Assembly: GCA_002189035.1 (NCBI GenBank)
Contig: CM007989.1
Span: 3,534,001 to 3,598,000 of the forward strand
DNA: 64,000 nucleotides
Origin: Utricularia gibba
Taxonomy: Eukaryota; Streptophyta; Magnoliopsida; Lamiales; Lentibulariaceae
Direction of reading: 5' to 3'
Shown: one piece after another, positions 1-11,913 of the stretch
Layout: each line of letters opens with the position of its first letter
Numbering within the stretch: the stretch's first letter is position 1
Program-made: the position numbers and the translations under genes
Notes under the pieces: generated by a model
The model's input: the letters and a program-made list of their open reading frames with translations, nothing else
Database searches by the model: none
Told to the model about the DNA's origin: nothing

Positions 1-2442
1 TCAAATGCTCACTTCGTCATTACAACTGATCCATAAATAAAACACCATTGACAGGAGTACTCCAACCTGAAACATGCAGAGCGAAGTTCCACCTCTGGGA
101 TATCCAGCACCAGAAATTTCACATCCTGGATTGGCATTTCCTACAATCTGAAAGTTTTCTATCCATGGATAATCATCATCTGAAACAGTTATCATAAAAG
201 TCTGTAATTTGATGGATCGTTTCAATAAGCTATAAAAGAGAAGGAAGCAGACGAACCAGCTATATCGTTCATCATTGGCTGAGGATGGAATTGATTACCA
301 GTCATCTGATCAGACTCATGGGAGAACTCGTTTCTCTCGAGCATATTTTCCCCATTGTAACCTGAAACACTTCTGTAATTGGGATCTCTCAGAACGAGCG
401 AATCTCTTGTTGATATACACAAAACAGTAACCAGAAAATGTTAACATGCTTGAATGGGTTATCCTTGACTAGGGGATGCAATGAAGGGTTTATATGATAA
501 ACAATAATCCTCAAATACATGAACTGTGAATGTGGAAGTCCATTTTGAGCCTACGACAAGAAACATATGCATGGTGATTCTCTTGATAGTACAATAAATC
601 TAGCCAGACCTTGAGATGAGCTCTTCATTTCATTTAAGTACATTGTAAGGCAGAAGACAAAAGTTTGATATTTGAAAAATGGGAAGAAATAAGTTGATTC
701 TTCAATTTCAGATAGTCACCTCATGGGGGTTCCATTATTTGCTAGATGGCGCATATCAATGCCTTCCATAAAGACTTTCACTTGATTCGAACCTCCACAA
801 TGCTTTCACGTGCATTGTCTCTTGTTTCAGTATTTTGTCTATAATGAGAAAATCCTCCGATTTCCTATAGACGAATTATCAACATCACATCATAATCACA
901 TTTTTTTCTTGGGTTCAACTGAAAGACGTTAGAAAGCAATGATGAAAGATCTATGTCTGCGAAAAAAACCATACAATCAATTGAAAAACCGTCAACTTTA
1001 AGAGATCAAAGAATTCATCTAAAATGATCAAGTTAGAAGCCATTACATTGGAGCTGCCAGAAAATTGAGCATTAGTGTGCCCTAAACCCAGGGCCCCACA
1101 GTGGGGCTATTTCCAGTCATGGCAGCCAACTCTGCAAGTTTGGCCTATGTAAAAGTGGTCATCATGAGCTTCATACTAAAACTGAGACTGGAAAATTGAA
1201 GATAATGTATCTAGAATCTCAAATTTGGATGAATACTAAAATACTGATTGAAATAAGTATCTGAAAAAGGGGTATGGCTTGATACTATGTAGAGGAAACA
1301 AGCAGCAACATGAGCACTTAAAATACTAGAAAAAGCTTCAGGCTTACACGGAGACCTCTTATATTCGACTGTAGTTGATCATGCAGGTTCTGGAAAGAAA
1401 AAAGGAGAATAAATGAATACACGCTGTGATAAAGAAATCATTAGCACTGAACGAACACAAGACAAGTATGAAGAGTGTGAAGACATGGTGATGAAAATCT
1501 GACAGATAATCAATGAGTTCAATCGCCATAGTATAAAATTCATTGAGTTAGTTAAGATTCACATTCTTTAATACGACTGAAAGTAGATTCAAAAATCAGA
1601 ACACCGCCCAAGTACCACTGCAGGCATTAGCTATTTTTTTCTTAGGCCATACCTTGATAGCATTTGTTAAAGCAGAGGCATTAGTTGCATGTGGTAAAGA
1701 GCAAAATTCATCCAGTATCTCCAGTAAAGATGTTGTAAAAATATGTCTCTCATGTTCTGTAGCCTATAACAAGAAGAATGACTTGACAAAAAAACATAAA
1801 AAGCTAATTTGAAGACGGAAAAAATAACAAAATAGCCCTAGGAAATTGATGACTTCTGCCTTTCATCTCAGTGTCCAAAACACCTCGGAAATTACCTTTA
1901 GTTCAGAGAGCAAGTTCAAATTTTGGTCAAGGTCACCTTTCCTTCGATCCAATTCATTAGATGCTGAAGTTACAATTTCCCTTTGCTTTTCGTCTAGGGC
2001 CTACAAGGAAAATGTGAAGATTTGTTAGAACTGAAGAAACTAGCAATTCCCTGTCTTTTTTTGAGTAAAGTAAAGAAGAGGAGAACATAGATGAGAAAAA
2101 TACGTACAACTCGCAACTCAGAAAATGTCCTCTCGAGGGCATATTTCTCATTTGTCAGCTCTGATTGCTGGAAACATATAGAAACATGAGAGCATTAAGA
2201 CCGAAAAACTGGGAGTGTACAGCCTGAAACTAGAACCACATAGCACATTGCATACTCTAATGCTAGCATCTTTAATTTTTTCCCTAAGATGTACTATTTC
2301 CTTTTCTTGAGCTTGAACCTTCATATAAAGATCCTACAAGAAGCATTTTCATACATCAAATTTTGAAATAACACAAGGTTGGCATCAAATCCTGCAACGT
2401 TACCAGGGTCTCTGGGTCCTGTTCTGTAGTGTCAGAAGACAT
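1..2442 (-). CDS. Plant coiled-coil protein with C-terminal DDYPWIENFQ-type domain (3' end outside window)
   Basis: The gene reads right to left. Exons supported by splice sites and open phase are 2404-2442 (start MSSDTTEQDPETL), 2256-2333, 2108-2158, 1896-2000, 1653-1763, 1350-1389, 1047-1131, about 258-361 and 67-179, after which it leaves the window. The first exons encode charged heptad-like helices (KVQAQEKEIVHLREKI, EKYALERTFSEL, SASNELDRRKGDLDQNL), i.e. a coiled coil. The last visible exon has YPWIENFQIVG and GGTSLCMFQ, which I recognise from an uncharacterised plant family whose next segment is a conserved Ig-like region. The exon 1047-1131 stays in frame only if one base is missing near 1094-1097. 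The link between 1047 and 361 is unresolved and may include another exon. I know no function; a cytoskeletal or scaffold role would be a guess. Confidence 0.7.
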
Positions 2443-3737
2443 CAGCTTTCCAATCAAGGCCTCCAACGAAACTACTTCATTTCATTGAGCATAAAGAACA
2501 ATAACGACCAGCTCTTTTTTGGAAGATAAGCATGACCAACCAGTAACTGATACTGGAAGTCAGTTTATGAACTCCTGGAACCTAAACAAACGGTATTATT
2601 TCAAGGCAAGAAAAATTTATCTGCATAAAAACTAAGAAAATTTTAAACCCCATCCCCGAACCCATAGCAAAGTAGATAAAAAGGGAAATCAAATGAATAA
2701 AAAAACAACCAAGACTACTTTCATTCCGCTCCACGAATAAACGAAACCAAACCTGATATCATCATAAAGTCACCCGAACAACAAAAAGAACAAATCTTGC
2801 CATCCAAAAAAACGAAATCAAGAAAAGTAATGAGTACCTGACAAGCCACACACCATCCAATGATCTAAAACCTCACCGCCCACATATGAATCAGTAAAAA
2901 GAGCTCCTGGCACAAACGTTGGTAGAAAAGAAGGCAGCACAAGCGAAGCCAAATACCGGCGTTAGAGCCTAGAAGTTCCTTATTTTTGTTTCACTCTTTT
3001 GCAACTTTCTCAGCGGCAATAGATGTTCAATTTGCAAGGACAAATCAGCTTTCCAATCCTGCGAGTTTGCCAAAAACAGCTACCAAGTCTCTTAATAAGA
3101 GCCACGGGTTGAGAAACATAAGCCTTCCTTTTTTCCACACGCTTTTAAACCGTAACAAAAACGTCGAGATGCCATATTCCGGTAACTACATACTTTGAAA
3201 TCATATTCCGAAAGAACACGCCTCTGAATCGTCCCCAGTTGACCAATTCAGTGCTTCACACTAAGGATTCCCCACCCCGTTGTTTCGGAGAAGCATCACC
3301 ATTCACACCTCAAGCAATGTGAATCTTCAGAAACAGCACAAGAAAAGTGTTCCGTTAAATCTGAAGCAAAACACAGAGCATGCTAATTTCTACTCGAGGT
3401 TGGTATTGGTCTGGGCCTTCCTGACCCATTCGTTAGCCCAATAAAACTGTGGCTAAAGGCCCATAAATCTCATATCCAAGGCATTTTTTTTAGTAGCCTT
3501 ATATTTTCTATCTATATTCTATCCTTAAATTAAATATCAATTTTCATAAATATTTAAGTAGAATTATCAATCCACACAATTAATAAATATAATTAATTTA
3601 TCAATATACACTACCAAAAGGACCCTCAATAATTAGTCTAGGGACATCATTCTAAATTCTAAATAATGAGAATTAAGTACACTATTTAGATGACAATATG
3701 ATAATTACTGTAATTGAAACTATAGAATCCATGGAAA
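2443..3737. other. 5' flank of the coiled-coil gene; no further gene seen
   Basis: From 2443 to about 2960 the DNA is probably leader and promoter of the minus-strand coiled-coil gene. The rest, to 3737, is AT-rich intergenic DNA, especially from 3480. The short open frames here have no recognisable protein similarity. Confidence 0.5.
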
Positions 3738-4411
3738 ATGAAGATATTTGCATATAGACTTAGAAGAAATCGCCTTAATACGAAAATAAATTTAGAATAT
3801 CGTAGTATTTGGGTAACTACAAATTTCTGTTCCAATTGTGAAATAGCACCAGAAATAGCTACTCATATCTTTTTTTTGAATGTGTGTATAATTATCAACA
3901 ATGGAAAGATTTATATAAATGATGGGGTTGGCAATCAATGTTACCCTTTTTGCTAGAAAATTTTGGGCATAATATATTGTCATCTATAATTGGAGACCAA
4001 GTTGGAAATATTTGGAAAGGTTATAGTATTAGTGTTGTATTGGCATTTATGATCATATACAAATTTATTGATTTTTAGATCACACATAACCATAATAGAA
4101 AATCCAATCATCAAAGTGCAATATTAGTTTTTTTTTTTTTTTTTTTTGGATGTTGTGAAGAGGGAAAAAGATACCTATATGTGTCCATGAGTAGTTATAA
4201 GAATGATAGCTATCGCTCCACCCATTTTTTTAATAGTTTCATAGATGAATTTGAGAGTATGAAAAATTGTAGATTACAATTTAGATTACGTCCAATGTAT
4301 TGTTTTCTAAAATTTGTTTTTGAATAATAATATGTTGTAATATTGATATTTATTTACACTCTGGTATCTTTTTACTGATTGTAATTATATTACTTTTTGA
4401 AAAAAAAAAAT
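3738..4411 (+). pseudogene. LINE (non-LTR retrotransposon) 3'-end remnant with zf-RVT-like segment
   Basis: The 3738-3956 frame reads YRLRRNRLNTKINLEYRSI, then CSNCEIAPEIATHIFF. This follows the pattern of the reverse-transcriptase zinc-binding domain (zf-RVT): R-L-P-T-K-x-N-L, then C-x2-C, then E-x3-H-x-F-F. The reading continues after 3950 only in a shifted frame (LLENFGHNILSS, GDQVGNIWKG), as expected of a decayed copy. A T20 tract lies at 4128-4147. The tail at about 4330-4411 is AT-rich and ends in an A run, like a LINE 3' end. No upstream reverse transcriptase or endonuclease was found, so it is a 5'-truncated fossil. Confidence 0.5.
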
Positions 4412-5567
4412 AAGGGATGAATGAGGATCATTGAATTCAACTCACTCAGTGACAAATGCTGTCAATCACAACTTCCGATGTGGGATTCTGCTTCAAATTT
4501 GTAGTTCTTGATGTCCAAGGTGGGAGGGAAATTATGAAAAACATGGGATTGGGGAGCCACCAGCCCTGATGATGTGATGCTGGGGACGAAGGTGATGATG
4601 AGGATCGAGAGTTTCAAGACACTTTCCCCAGATTTTCGAGACACAGCACGGGCACACACTTCTGATTTCGATAAAGGGGAGTCTTGAAAAAGAGGAAAAA
4701 CGGTCATTCAAGTTCAGACATCAGTCTCGTACCAAACTTCAACTCCAGGTTACCATAAAACCCGTCGGTCCAAGTGGAATCACAAACTCCCATTTGGCTA
4801 ATAACTGCGCTTTAGCAGTTAAGCTTCTTCCTCTCGCATGATAAGGCAGCAGCTTTTCTTTTCTTTTCTTCTTCTCCTTCTTCTTCTTCACCTAATACCA
4901 TTCTGTCTCCTGGTTAAACGCAGGCTTGACCATCAGAAACCGACATGGTTTCTTCCCCTACTTTCAATCTAATCAAACCCCGTTTAATTTATATACTCAA
5001 AGTCCCTTTAGCTTCTAAAAGCATGGATTGAGTTTAGTAATATTTATAAATGTTGTACTAAATCGTTACCAAAACAATAAATTGAAAAAAAAATAAAGAA
5101 AATAGACATCAAAATTTTACATAATTCAATTTTCAAGAAAAAATTATTATTTACCACATTAAATATAAAGATATTTACTTTATTAAATTACTAAATCTTA
5201 CTCTTTGTATGAAAAACCCTATGAAGAAACATAGGTTAAGGTTGAGGATCAACCCCATAGGGTATTTGAATGGGAGATATTGTAGGAAATATTGAAAAAA
5301 AGGATTATATGACTATTTTATTTGCGATTGTATAAGGAAATAATACATATGATTCCATACAAAATCCCTGTGAATCCGAAACCCTTCTAAAAAGCCAGAT
5401 TTTGGATGTCTAATTTAGGGTTTTAGGGTTTTGGAGTTTGTATTTTTTTTATGAATATCATCATAAAATATTCACCCGTAACATGGTTGCTGGACGTGCT
5501 TTTTTTGTTTTCCCGATCGAGACTCCGTGTTGTGTTGCTCTTGTTGTTTCTCTCGTTGTCCTTCTGA
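4412..5567. other. Intergenic and AHL promoter/leader; CT-rich tract
   Basis: No gene was recognised. A pyrimidine tract of TTTTC/TTC repeats lies at about 4852-4890. The 80-codon minus-strand frame at 4462-4707 shows no family resemblance. The last ~150 bases are probably the promoter and leader of the AHL gene. Confidence 0.5.
5415..5432. promoter_or_regulatory. Tandem telo-box (AAACCCTAAAA type) upstream of AHL gene
   Basis: The plus strand reads TTAGGGTTTTAGGGTTTT, two adjacent copies of the plant telo-box (AAACCCTAA on the minus strand), about 135 bases before the AHL start codon. Telo-boxes are known promoter elements of growth-related plant genes and can recruit Polycomb through telobox-binding factors. 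Function here is inferred from position only. Confidence 0.4.
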
Positions 5568-6272
5568 ATGGAAAATCCAAATGTGGGTTCAGAGGTTGTG
5601 GATTCCGCGAAAACCGTGGCGCGTAGGCCGCGTGGAAGACCGCCGGGGTCGAAGAACAAACCCAAAACGCCGGTGGTTATCGCACGGGAGAGCTCGAACT
5701 CGCTCCGTCCAGATGTACTGGAAATCGCCCCCGGTTACGACGTGCTTCAGGCGCTGCTTGATTACACACGGCGGCATATGAGGGGTTTTTGTATCCTTAG
5801 TTGCTCCGGCGTAGTCATCAACCCCACAATACGGCAGCCGTTGAACCCCACAGAGGTTATATCGCTTCCGGGACGGTTAGATATTCTGTCATTGTCGGGT
5901 TCGCTTCTACCGCCGTCGGTGTCGCCGGTCCCTGCCAATTTGACGGTTTACTTCGTCGGTATGCACGGAGAGGTGATTGGTGGAAATGTTGTCGGCCCAT
6001 TGATGGCATCAAGCCCCGTGACAATCTTCACCGTTTCGTTCACGACTATCACTTACGAAAGGCTGCCGCCGACCAAAGACCAAGCAGAGGTTCCGGAACT
6101 GGCGGCGGAGACAACGGCGCAAAGCAGCCGAGGAGGCGAGCCCGCTGCTTCTCAGTTCATAGATCAAAGTTTAGGGCTCCCTCTTTTTAACGTGCCTTCC
6201 AACATTCAGAATGATCAAATTCCGGCAGACGGCTCGTGGATCGTAAGCTCCTGCGGCCTCCCGGAGTACTAG
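5568..6272 (+). CDS. AT-hook motif nuclear-localized (AHL) protein, PPC/DUF296 domain
   Basis: Single exon, 234 residues, complete. One AT-hook lies at residues ~18-32 (RRPRGRPPGSKNKPK; the R-G-R-P core binds the AT minor groove). A PPC/DUF296 domain follows at about 43-155, ending with VVGPLMASSPVTIF and YERLP. The motif GRLDILSLSG corresponds to the GRFEILSLSG oligomerisation motif of intronless type-I (clade A) AHLs, here with two conservative changes. The family forms trimers that repress transcription and modulate hypocotyl growth, flowering and defence. The PPC is more diverged than in typical clade-A members (for example CILSCSGVVIN), so this may be a fast-evolving paralog. The C-terminus is low-complexity. 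The gene is convergent with the U-box gene. Confidence 0.88.
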   Translation: MENPNVGSEVVDSAKTVARRPRGRPPGSKNKPKTPVVIARESSNSLRPDVLEIAPGYDVLQALLDYTRRHMRGFCILSCSGVVINPTIRQPLNPTEVISLPGRLDILSLSGSLLPPSVSPVPANLTVYFVGMHGEVIGGNVVGPLMASSPVTIFTVSFTTITYERLPPTKDQAEVPELAAETTAQSSRGGEPAASQFIDQSLGLPLFNVPSNIQNDQIPADGSWIVSSCGLPEY

Positions 6273-6779
6273 CTATCGATTAACCGCTTTAGATCGTCTC
6301 TTTGTTTCCAATCTTTTTGCTCCAGGTTCTTGGAAACCCTAGAAACTTTGAACCATGATCTTATGAATATGCGCTTATTATCTGGTTTCCCGAAATACCA
6401 AGGCTTAATCTACATAGGTATTTTATAGTTGTTTCCATTCTTTCTTTCTTTGTTGAATTTTATAGAGATGAAGATTCCTCCTGTCATAACCTCTGCAAAG
6501 AATAAATGAATGAATGAGGTTGAGATGTCGTGGGTGGTTAAGCAGATGCGCTGGTAGGTGTTGTTCAGGATCAGACTTGAAAACGTGAGCCACCGGTGGG
6601 CCGGAGAAGGGGGCCGCTCCTCCGCAAACGGTGGTGGGTCGGGAGGATAGTGTCGGATTCCCATGGAGAGGGAGCTTTGGGCGGCAATTGGATGTAAAGG
6701 TTAATTCAAAGTGTGTATGATTCTGAATTAAAAAGGTTGTTTCTCTATACAGCTGTTTTGTAGTTGATTCTAGTTGTCT

Positions 6780-8018
6780 TCAAGCATCCATTTTCAGGCA
6801 CAAAAAGTCCTCGACATCCGCCGGGAAACATGGGTACCGCCGCCACTTCCGGCCGTGGGTCATCAGTATTCCGATCGCTCGATCCTTCACCTTTGAATGA
6901 GGTCCGGCGCCGCTGACTTTTAAGAGAGCTACTAGCTTCTTCACCGCTCCACAGAGCAGCATCTCCTCCAGCACACGCTCCCTGGGTTGAAATTTCGATA
7001 TCAGCCAGAGGATCTTTACGGCGGCGCTCGTCGCCGCTGTCGATACATTCATAATCTTCTTCGCCACCGCCGGGATACCCAAAGCATGATCCGTAAACGC
7101 TGCTCTACCCTCGGAAGTTTCACAGAGCAACTTTAACAACCGCAAGATCCTCTCACCTTTCGATCGCCCAGAATCAGGCAACAGCTCCACCAACGTGAAA
7201 ACTCCGCCGGCCTCAGTCGCTTTCACCCGCGATTTCTTCGACGCTGATGTAATCTCCAATAGAAGCTGCAACGCGCGTGAGCTCGCTTTCGTTGAGATTT
7301 CATCTGAAACGACATCGAACAGGGACTTGAAGAAATCAATCCCCTGTTTCTCCGCTACGTAGTTCCAACAATAATCCGCACTGGAAATTTTCAGAAACGT
7401 AGAAATAACTGACAATCGCGATTCAGCTCCGCCGCGCCGGAGGATAATGGACATTGAAGTCATAAACTCAGATCCCATCAAAATACCCAAAATTTTCTGA
7501 TCCCTCTCTGAAACGGGAACTTCGTTTAACACTCCGACCGCCTCCTCACAGGCCGCGAAATCTGAATTCTCCGATGAATCCAACTGCAATTGAAGGAACA
7601 TCTTAACGACAACTTCAACGCCGCCCAATTTCTTAAACTCTGTTTTCAAATCGTCATCCCCCTTTTCTAGAATCACTCTCAGCTTCCTTAAAGAACTTAC
7701 CTTAAAAGGGCTTGATTCAATCGAACCCAAAATCCCAGAAAGCTCCTCCGATGATCCAAAACCACAGACACTCTTCTGCAAATCAGGCTGAGAAGATATC
7801 CACCCCGTGATCAATCTCTTCAATGTGTGATTCGGGGTGATCTGAAAACTGTCAAGCGATTGCATTGTCGCCGGACAAACCTTCTTTCTGTAAGTAAAAA
7901 ACCACTTCTCGATGCTCCGCCGCTCGTAGGTGACTCCGGTGGAAATAGTAACCGGATCCTCCATGAGTTCCAGTGAGATGGGGCATTGGAAATGCTGAGG
8001 AAACTCCATCTCCGCCAC
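6780..8018 (-). CDS. U-box/ARM-repeat E3 ubiquitin ligase (PUB22/23/24-like)
   Basis: Single exon, 412 residues, complete. The U-box is at residues ~7-80: FQCPISLELMEDPVTISTG, TYERRSIEKW, then TPNHTLKRLI. This fold binds the E2 and brings ubiquitin to the target. The rest (about 95-400) is leucine-rich helical ARM repeats for substrate binding. It ends in a GRKWRRYPCF motif resembling the WKKFPC tail of PUB22-24. The usual CPVT of the U-box is CPAT here. Arabidopsis PUB22/23/24 dampen pattern-triggered immunity and drought responses; assignment to that subgroup is by resemblance. No intron is needed and no frameshift was seen. Confidence 0.9.
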   Translation of the reverse strand: MAEMEFPQHFQCPISLELMEDPVTISTGVTYERRSIEKWFFTYRKKVCPATMQSLDSFQITPNHTLKRLITGWISSQPDLQKSVCGFGSSEELSGILGSIESSPFKVSSLRKLRVILEKGDDDLKTEFKKLGGVEVVVKMFLQLQLDSSENSDFAACEEAVGVLNEVPVSERDQKILGILMGSEFMTSMSIILRRGGAESRLSVISTFLKISSADYCWNYVAEKQGIDFFKSLFDVVSDEISTKASSRALQLLLEITSASKKSRVKATEAGGVFTLVELLPDSGRSKGERILRLLKLLCETSEGRAAFTDHALGIPAVAKKIMNVSTAATSAAVKILWLISKFQPRERVLEEMLLCGAVKKLVALLKVSGAGPHSKVKDRAIGILMTHGRKWRRYPCFPADVEDFLCLKMDA

Positions 8019-8067
8019 AGAGAAATCGAAGAGACGCGGGATTTATAAAGAAAGAAGATGAAAACAA

Positions 8068-9780
8068 GGAGAAAACAAAGTCAAGGATTCGATTAATATG
8101 AGTTTGCTGGCAATGCCGACCATTGAAGGAAACAGTTGAGAATCAGGGAGGATGCACTTCCTATGTAGTAAATGTCAACCCAAACCATTTTTTATGTATT
8201 TCCACTTCACCCCTCGTAGTTTCGTAAATACTAAATTCGCCGACCTCGTTGAATCGGCCTCGCCCCACTCTGCATTTCTTTATGCGGTATTGTAACAACA
8301 CTTTGATAAACTCTACGGTGATGAAGTTGACTTTTAAAAAAAAATATATATATATTAAGTGGATAGGATTTCGCCACGCCAAGTCAAAAGGATTTTTTTT
8401 GTGTATGTATTATGAAATAAAAATCATATAATAGTCGAACTTTGGATTATTTGGAATCGAATAAATAACAATCATTTCATATAATTTATTCAAAAAATAC
8501 AATTTATAAGTTACCAATTAGTAAGATTACGGAAAATTAATATTTATGTAGATTTAAGTTGATTTGAATGGAAAGTTAATTTATCACTTATTTTAGAAAA
8601 TTATATGGGATAAATATTTTTTTCACATTTACAATTATAACTATATATATTTAGTCATTTTATTTTTTAAAAAAAATTATCGTTCAATAAAAAATGAAGG
8701 ATATTTCCTAGAAGAAAAAGTGAAATTAAACTCTTTTCTTTGTTGAAAAGGTAATAATTTATACCCATAATTGATTTTATAAAATATTTTGCCAAAATAA
8801 TAAAAAATCTTGTTACGGGTGTATTCTGAAAAGCGATTTGTAAAAATAATTTTCAATTAAGTAATTTATTATTCCTGACGGTTAGTGACCGTTGAGCTGC
8901 CACCAGGGACCCATTGGCCCTCCCTTCCTTTTCCAACTGAATTTTCTCTCATGAGAACGGTTACTGTGTGCATGAAAAAAAACAGTGGTTTTCTGGTGCT
9001 GGAGCCAACAGTATAAGGCAGGTTTACCCGGAGCGATTACGAGTTCACCCAGAAGCACCTTCCCTACATGATACGTCTGAGTTTCTAGTTCTGAGTTTCT
9101 TCTGCAGACGAAGAAGTCTTTATGCATCTACCGGGTCAACCTGCATGCTGTATGATATCATAAAACGAGGTGCGTAATGAATGCCTAGCAGCTAAGAAGG
9201 GGTTGGGTTGCGACGCGGTCAGCATGCGTAATAATTGAAGCTGAAGTGGTCAGAGTTCAGACTTGGTAGTACCTTATTCTGTATGCCATTCTTTCTATTA
9301 TTCTGATGAACTAATGGATTTGGGCGTTGATCCATCCCATTGGCCAAGACAGAGCCACGGCTTGGTCCAAATGGATACTCAATCCTCAGACAGAATTCGA
9401 TCTCCTGGCTGAATCAAAGGGCATAGGCACTGTATGCAACGTTTGGCAGAGTGCTCTAAAACTACTTCAAGAATTTGCAGAAAGAATTGTGGAGTTTTTG
9501 AAATGGTTCTCAGAAGCTTTCTTGTTGATATCTTGAAAAAATGGAATTCAGATGCGAATGGTCTCTAACCAGAGTTAAAAATAAGGAACTTGTAGTAAGC
9601 GATCTAAGAATTTCACCTCACACTCTTATTCAACACAAGGAAGACATACAAAAGTCAATAAACGCGATGCTATAGGAATTCCGTACAACCAAACAGTGAT
9701 TCTGTTGTGTAGAGCAACGAAGGTGACTATAGGAATAGGCTAAGCTGCTGCTGGCTCATGACACAACACATGCTTGTTGT
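8068..9780. other. Intergenic, AT-rich; no gene recognised
   Basis: 8160-8880 is strongly AT-rich, with an (AT)n patch near 8344-8357. 8880-9540 is more balanced and has two short open frames (8968-9177 and 9327-9536) with no family resemblance, no clear splice partners and no codon signature. 9540-9780 is the expected 3' UTR zone of the kinase gene. Confidence 0.5.
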
Positions 9781-11913
9781 TCAGCTGGAAAACTTGGAGA
9801 TCAGCTTATCAACATGGACTATAATGTCATCGATGCAGGGACGAACAGCTGGCTGAGGCTGCAGCATCCAGGTAACGAACTGATGAAGAGCTTCGGGTAT
9901 GGAGGATTTGGTTTACTGGGCCATTTTATTTGGGCGTTCAAAATAGCTAGTTGAAGACTTCCTCCAGACTCTCCAAGAACATACTCAAAAGGCGAATCAC
10001 CATACCTGCAAAAAGCAGTTCACCTATGAACGAAACCAGTATAAACATGCGCATCAACCACTCTAGAAGTCATGGCAGTGCATGGATGTTTTCAACATAG
10101 AGGAAGGTCAATCAGAGTAGTGAAGTTGCTGTGACTAAAGCTTTTGCCGGAGTTTTGAAATTTATCCTGAACTGGTCCATGAGAACTATGGAAAACTAGA
10201 GCATCCTTACATCACTGCAAAAAGAGTGCACCCCAATGACCAGATGTCAGTTCTCTCGTCAATATCAGCATGGCTTGGGCAATCCCATAGTTCTGGAGCT
10301 CGGTATGGAGCGGAGCAATGTTCAGAAGCCCATTCCTAGATAGTCAAGAGGTAATAAATCAAGAGAAACGGACACTGTAAAATGCCATGCCCGCAATCAA
10401 CACATTCAACAAACAGTATTTAGAGAGGCAGTACCATAAAAAAGGAGCACCATGTTTCTGAAATTAAAAAAAAAGAAAATGACCTGCAACCGCAGTGCTT
10501 CTGACCGATTGCGAATCTGTCTTCTTGCAAGAGCAGCACTACCAAAGTCCATCAGTATAGCTAAAGGCGGCTGGCCTTTCCTGTGTGTCAAAAGGATGTT
10601 ACCAGGCTTGACATCATTATGAGCATATGGAGGGTCACATTTGTGCATATGCTCAAGCCCTGCACAAAGCTGTAGATCAAAAGATCTTCTGTAAATTCTT
10701 TAAAAAAACACTAGCAAAGTATAATACCAACGCAGGCACGAATTTCCAGACGAAGTGTTTTAATCTCCAAAAGTCCTGATAACTTGAGCTAAAAGGGAAA
10801 TGAACCTTGGAGATGGATCTTGAAACACATCACAACATAATGCTTCGAAAAACCTTTACTAGTATGAATATTCTCTCTGTGCCAATATGCCTCATATCTA
10901 CCTGACGGAATATTTGAAGCACATCTGATGAAGAAAAGAACTCTTTTTTCGCCGCCATAGCCTTCGAATTGTCCAATAACGTTCCATCTAGGTGAGCTGG
11001 GAACAACAAGTACGCTTCATTCTTCCAGGACTGATCTTGTGACGCCTTACCAGTAAATAATAGTTTAATGTCAAATTTGATGTTGCCATGCCAACAATAT
11101 TCCAAACCTCAAGAAAAATAAAATGCCAAAGGAAGCAAAATTGATTACCTTAACCGAAATGATGGCATGGTCGAGAAGAGGAAGCAAGTTGGGATGGCTA
11201 AACTGAGAGGAAACACGAATTTCCTCCCTCACCATTTCCAATTGCTCATTGGACTGTATCAGGACTTTTTTCATAGCGTATGTTCCATCTACTGTAAAAA
11301 TGAAGAACATTCACCAGAATATCAGGTATCCAACATATCAGTATCCTACATTCTATCTATAAAGAAAGATTTAAAGCCAAAAGTTAATGATCAGCACGTT
11401 TGTAGTGGTGTTTGTTCATCCATTAGCCAGAGCACCCTCAATCAAATGACCCTTCTCCACTTTCCCATCATGGGTATCACATCAGAATCAACTTAGTCTA
11501 CCTCAAATTTCGCATTTTCACTGGATCTCCAAATACACAACTCTCATGTACCCATTTCAATGCACTGACAGATCCCGAGTGCACAAAACCCGGCTTAATT
11601 CGGAATTAACAAGCGGAACGGAAAAGAGAGAAGCAATTGATGTACAAGAAAAACAAAGATCATACAACATTCAAGAAAATCCCATATCCCGAAAAGAGGT
11701 ACCGGAGACATGCGCGGAGTCCTTGATCTTTTTGGAAATTCCGGAGGCTGGATTGGAGGGATCAGAAAGAAGCTCCTTTACGAGGTAAACGTAAGCGAAC
11801 CCACCCTCCCCTAACTGCCTGACAATCCTGAAACGGTTATCATTGATCCACACATCTCCGGAACCATTGACAGCATCGTACAAAGCGTTTAATCCAGAGA
11901 ACGAGCAACCCAT
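9781..11913 (-). CDS. STK16/MPSK1-type serine/threonine kinase (Arabidopsis PK3-like), last exon frameshifted
   Basis: Six exons: 11703-11913, 11149-11291, 10902-11045, 10484-10669, 10211-10335 and last exon ~9781-10005. MGCSFSGL starts at 11913; Gly2/Cys3 fit N-myristoylation and palmitoylation as in STK16. An in-frame ATG three codons upstream would hide that signal. Kinase motifs in order: GEGGFAYVYLV glycine loop, YAMKKVLI Lys, HNDVKPGNILL catalytic loop (HND replaces HRD; Asp kept), DFGSAA, APE, DIWSLGCTLFA. Phases agree through exon 5. In exon 6 the frame runs to PPYP and then needs one extra base near 9895-9897 to read the conserved tail (QFVTWMLQPQPAVRP) to TGA at 9781. As written it stops at 9819-9821. 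STK16 kinases act at Golgi/TGN membranes. Confidence 0.85.

Noticed and set aside
4462-4707. 81-codon minus-strand frame
   Set aside because: No family resemblance and codon use like the surrounding intergenic DNA.
9327-9536. 69-codon frame with KLLQEFAERIVEFLKWF
   Set aside because: No recognisable family, no splice partners or promoter; kept only as an intergenic remark.
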